Of a stretch of DNA of 8,267 nucleotides, positions 6,601 through 8,267 are shown one piece after another (within the stretch, counting starts at the first letter, position 1; each line of letters begins with the position of its first letter). Below the pieces are notes generated by a model, which saw only the letters and a program-made list of their open reading frames with translations, made no database searches and was not told where the DNA came from. Source of the DNA: Clostridia bacterium (GTDB lineage Bacteria > Bacillota > Clostridia > RGIG6154). The stretch covers positions 1-8,267 of the forward strand of contig JAFWXG010000246.1 in assembly GCA_017523005.1 (NCBI GenBank), written 5' to 3'. Both the position numbers and the translations under genes were made by a program.

Positions 6601-8267
6601 TGTTAAAGGTTACAACCTGTGGGTCTTTCTCAACAACACGCAATGTTGCGGGAACATAAGTTAATTCGTAGTTATCATTAAGTGCAAGAGTGCCCTGCAA
6701 AATCTCAATATCTTTATAAAGTGTTCCGCCGGGAAGTTCAGACGGAATTGGTTCTGCCAATGCTAAAGCACCTTCAAAGCTGTCGCCCGCAACTAACGCA
6801 GGGGATACTGTGTAGGTAAGAGCAGGAGCAGAAGAGCCAATTCTTACATTTGCAGGAGTAGAAGCTGTAACAGTAACAGCTTTCTTGCTGATTGTAAGTC
6901 TTGCGGGGTCAGCATAAGTAATTTCGTAGTTTGCAGCAGATGCGCCTGTAGCTGAAATCTGGTAGAAGCCAACATCAGTACCTGCACCGCTGACAGACGG
7001 CTGTGTAGTTAGAACTGATTTGTTTTCGCCGTTTACAAAGCCATCAAATGTAAATTCAGGAACAAACTGGTCGCCGTAAGTGATTAAAGCACCATTAACA
7101 CCGATTGTAAGAGGAGCTTTTTCAATTACAAGATGATCAACACCTGCATAGAAAATGTCGTAGTTTTGCGCAACTGCGCCTGTAGCTGTAATTTCATATT
7201 CTCCTGCATCTGTTGATGTAACACCGCTTACCTGAGGCAGTCTGGTCAAAGCAGAAGTTTCATCTTCCCCTGATAAAAAGCCTATGTATGTAAATTCGGG
7301 AACGAATGTTTCGCCGTAAGTGATTACTGCAGGGTTAACACTAACTGTAAGACGAAGTTTGTTAACTATAAGTGAACCGTTTGCGTAGCTGTATTCATAG
7401 TTGTTATCACGACCGCCTGAAATTGTAAATGGATATGTGCCTGCGTTCAAAAGAGACGGAATACCATTTATGGTAGGCTCAACATCAAGGTCGGACGCAT
7501 CGTCGCCGTTTGCAAAGTTTATATATACAAGTTCGGAACAAGCTTCGCCGTATTGGATAGTGGTTGTTGCGAGAGCAACAGGAAGAGTTCTTTTATTTAC
7601 AACAAAGGGAACATTTTCGTTTAAGTCTTTGTAGGTATCATTACCTGCTCTTGTAACTTTAAATGTTGTACTACCAGCACCAACGATTGTTACAGTACCG
7701 TCATGAGCGATAGTTGCAACATCTTCGTTAGTAGATGTAACAGTATAGTCGCCAAGACCAACTTGAGTATCGTTAATAGCAAGCTTGATACCTGTATCGC
7801 CATAAGTTGCGTTTGCAAGTGTGCCGACAGTAATGCTCTGTGCTTCCTTTTCGGAAACAGAGAAAGTGCCTGGAATTACAGTAATTTCGTAGTTCGGGTT
7901 AGCACTTTGGTAGTGACCGTTGCGAACAATTTGAGCTTCAGTTCCTGCAATGCTGTCTACAGGACCACGATAAACTAAAACATTTTGAAGTGTTTCGCCT
8001 GAAACTAAAGAACCTTCGACAATTGTATATGTAAGTTCTTCTTCGGATGGGATACGAGCACCTTCATAGATTTCAACATCGTGAGCTTTAACTGTTAAAG
8101 GTCTTCTATCAATAGCACCTGTCACATCGAAATCGGCTAGTTCGTAGTTGTCTTTGTCATCGCCATAAAGTTCAAATACACCGCCTACGAGTTTTACGGA
8201 GGCTGAAGCGTCTTTGCTTTCGTATACAGGGGTAGTGATAATATCTAAAACAACATAGTCGCCTTCA
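3650..8267 (-). CDS. Giant SLH-anchored surface protein with tandem MBG/YDG-like modules (5'-truncated by window edge)
   Basis: The frame is open to the window edge, giving at least 1538 residues. A GTG at 8123-8125 is only an internal valine with no ribosome binding site, so the true start and signal peptide lie outside. Domains from N to C, by DNA position: part of a YDG-like module (8267-8102); MBG-2-like (8101-7847); Big-like (7846-7589); three MBG-like repeats (7588-6881); MBG-2-like (6880-6626); Big-like (6625-6368); three MBG-like repeats (6367-5630); YDG-like (5629-5357); an unassigned beta-rich module (5356-5093); an InlB-like repeat with FSGWYNGTTLV (5092-4874); a Gly/Ser/Thr-rich linker; an unassigned domain of about 200 residues (4816-4226); three SLH repeats (4210-3659). 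SLH domains bind pyruvylated secondary cell-wall polysaccharide, so the protein should coat or project from the wall. An adhesin or stalk role is inferred from the architecture alone. No catalytic domain, dockerin or sortase signal is visible. Confidence 0.92.
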   Translation of the reverse strand, partial: EGDYVVLDIITTPVYESKDASASVKLVGGVFELYGDDKDNYELADFDVTGAIDRRPLTVKAHDVEIYEGARIPSEEELTYTIVEGSLVSGETLQNVLVYRGPVDSIAGTEAQIVRNGHYQSANPNYEITVIPGTFSVSEKEAQSITVGTLANATYGDTGIKLAINDTQVGLGDYTVTSTNEDVATIAHDGTVTIVGAGSTTFKVTRAGNDTYKDLNENVPFVVNKRTLPVALATTTIQYGEACSELVYINFANGDDASDLDVEPTINGIPSLLNAGTYPFTISGGRDNNYEYSYANGSLIVNKLRLTVSVNPAVITYGETFVPEFTYIGFLSGEDETSALTRLPQVSGVTSTDAGEYEITATGAVAQNYDIFYAGVDHLVIEKAPLTIGVNGALITYGDQFVPEFTFDGFVNGENKSVLTTQPSVSGAGTDVGFYQISATGASAANYEITYADPARLTISKKAVTVTASTPANVRIGSSAPALTYTVSPALVAGDSFEGALALAEPIPSELPGGTLYKDIEILQGTLALNDNYELTYVPATLRVVEKDPQVVTFNNTLTATYGDAGVKLLINDQNSALGGFTIASSNQEVATVDNLGNITVLGAGETTLTVSRAGNADIADFTGEAVLTVNKANLTISIPSETITYGTLYSPAEKVSYTGFVNGETKEVLLTPVTVGTGIDFNSVLGADTYALTLSGATAENYNISYGENNATLTVAKAPLTIGVNGATITYGETFVPEFTFSGFVNGEDKTVLSVQPTVSGATSTNAGTYQISASGAEASNYNITYALASTLTISKKSLTVSANSEQMGYGDLVPAFTINYDGFITGETEANLLTPAVAGTFERYTDVGEHTIVLSGATSDNYEISYTTTGKLTVTARPLSITALGVFDKEYDENTTATINPSTLVFNGVVNNDDVTINLENAVATFATADAGENIVVTITNLALAGTKKDNYTLGSTEFATTGTILPELTASDVAANISTQITLTKDATELPEIVVPEGFTATFDLSGVAEGSVITSEGKVLPTETEQAVSLPLTVTKTGRDQTATITVAITVPASTQYVITATSQDSSKVTVTGGNTYLKNQTATIVATVIDTNYIFSGWYNGTTLVSNSATYTFTVTENLDLVAKYTSSVISGGDFGGTSTPTDSSVSIPVNGSDAGISATVSGTSVVITKIDTTKVDTENTKELNIDLSDVKGAIDTVKLPTASVKNLKDAGVEGITVTFKSATMSFDAKALEAVEGAGGTRVTISAKELKTSSLASVQQKAIKDLAGAKVYKFQIAGNKTVSDFNGGKVAVTIRYTLAEGCNNIKANFVAKDGSLEEIEANYSNGFAVLYPKHFSEYVISSVKEEVYENPFTDVKEDDWFFESVKQSYESGLMKGMTDTEFAPALSVTRAMFVTVLHRLAGEPVVNFALSFDDVKQDEWYTEAIRWAASEKIVLGITDTEFGVNSEITREQMVTLLYRYAQSKGLDVSYSDDVTHVNFNDFGGIHSYAIHAVNWATDKGVMQGNADNTFAPRKSATRAETAAVFTRFVNLIK
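3659..4210 (-). other. Three SLH repeats at the C-terminus of the surface protein
   Basis: Repeat 1 (about 4210-4040) has NPFTDVKEDDWFFESV and ends VTRAMFVTVLHRLAG. Repeat 2 (about 4027-3851) has FDDVKQDEWYTEAIRWA and ITREQMVTLLYRYA. Repeat 3 (about 3820-3659) has FNDFGGIHSYAIHAVNWA and ATRAETAAVFTRFV. The conserved polysaccharide-contact motif TRAE appears as TRAM, TREQ and TRAE, so only the third is canonical. Three repeats at the extreme C-terminus is the usual wall-anchoring arrangement. Confidence 0.93.
5630..6880 (-). repeat. Composite five-module repeat unit, copy 2
   Basis: This copy encodes, in order, an MBG-2-like module, a Big-like module (DPQVVTFNNTLTATYGDAG, EVATVDNLGNITVLGAGETT) and three MBG-like repeats of 79-86 residues opening with N/P/S-L-T-[IV]. 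The order matches copy 1 exactly. The central repeat (6109-5873, PLTIGVNGATITYGETFVPE) is most like the third repeat of copy 1. A complete YDG-like module follows (5629-5357). Confidence 0.75.
6043..6080 (-). repeat. 38-bp exact direct repeat, copy A
   Basis: These 38 bases are identical to 7288-7325. They encode the ITYGETFVPEFT segment of the fifth of the six MBG-like repeats. Flanking bases differ on both sides, so the identity ends sharply. Confidence 0.9.
6881..8101 (-). repeat. Composite five-module repeat unit, copy 1
   Basis: It has the same order as copy 2: MBG-2-like (8101-7847), Big-like (7846-7589; ATYGDTGIKLAIND, EDVATIAHDGTVTIVGAGST) and three MBG-like repeats (7588-7355, 7354-7115, 7114-6881), each with an [IV]xYG motif near its start and NY[ED] near its end. 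A partial YDG-like module precedes it at the window edge. Confidence 0.75.
7288..7325 (-). repeat. 38-bp exact direct repeat, copy B
   Basis: This copy is identical to 6043-6080 and encodes the same segment in the second MBG-like repeat. The matching segment of the third MBG-like repeat differs at six of the 38 positions. Confidence 0.9.

Noticed and set aside
3594..7978. Several open frames of 60-130 codons overlapping the large gene on both strands
   Set aside because: They lack ribosome binding sites and recognisable protein sequence, and they arise from the repetitive Thr/Val/Ala-rich codons of the real gene.
5630..8101. Repeated DNA read as a CRISPR array or mobile element
   Set aside because: The repeats have protein-module periodicity (about 80 codons), keep the reading frame, and have no uniform spacers, inverted ends or transposase.
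8123..8125. GTG as the start codon of the large surface protein
   Set aside because: The same frame continues open to base 8267 with YDG-like protein sequence (VYESKDASASVKLVGG), and there is no ribosome binding site or signal peptide at the GTG.
2668..8267. Cellulosome gene cluster, suggested by a cohesin next to an SLH protein
   Set aside because: There is a single cohesin, no dockerin, no carbohydrate-binding module and no glycoside hydrolase, so the cohesin could serve a non-cellulosomal role.

Overview
The window looks like part of the chromosome of a low-GC, Gram-positive anaerobe, probably a member of the Clostridia. Three things point that way: the rpsF-ssb-rpsR operon with strong AGGAGG-type ribosome binding sites, a flavoprotein-rubredoxin typical of strict anaerobes, and surface proteins with S-layer homology (SLH), cohesin and copper-amine-oxidase-like stalk domains. 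The species cannot be named from this sequence. There is no gene-free stretch longer than about 110 bases.

Layout, left to right. Bases 1-480 (+) hold the 3' part of a flavin reductase-like protein fused to a C-terminal rubredoxin. It converges on the minus-strand genes, and a bidirectional terminator lies at 484-509. All other genes are on the minus strand. In transcription order (right to left) they are: a very large SLH-anchored surface protein (3650 to beyond 8267, start outside the window) with its own terminator; a secreted cohesin plus stalk-domain protein (2668-3555); a DUF3048/YerB-type lipoprotein (1663-2664); and the ribosomal protein S6, single-stranded DNA-binding protein and ribosomal protein S18 operon (522-1556).

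Two near-consensus housekeeping promoters are visible, both TTGACA with a 17-bp spacer. One sits directly behind the terminator of the large surface gene and drives the cohesin/DUF3048 pair. The other starts 3 bases after the DUF3048 stop codon and drives rpsF-ssb-rpsR. No terminator separates the DUF3048 gene from rpsF, so read-through from the envelope pair into the ribosomal operon is possible. The rpsF leader can fold into a structure that covers its own Shine-Dalgarno sequence, which resembles autogenous control by S6:S18 but lacks the exact CCG signature.

The most notable object is the large surface protein. At least 1538 residues are visible, built from tandem MBG/YDG-like beta-sandwich modules that form two copies of a five-module composite unit. 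These are followed by an InlB-like repeat, an unrecognised domain of about 200 residues and three SLH repeats. It is probably a cell-wall-bound stalk or adhesin. I see no defence system, mobile element, CRISPR array or RNA gene here.
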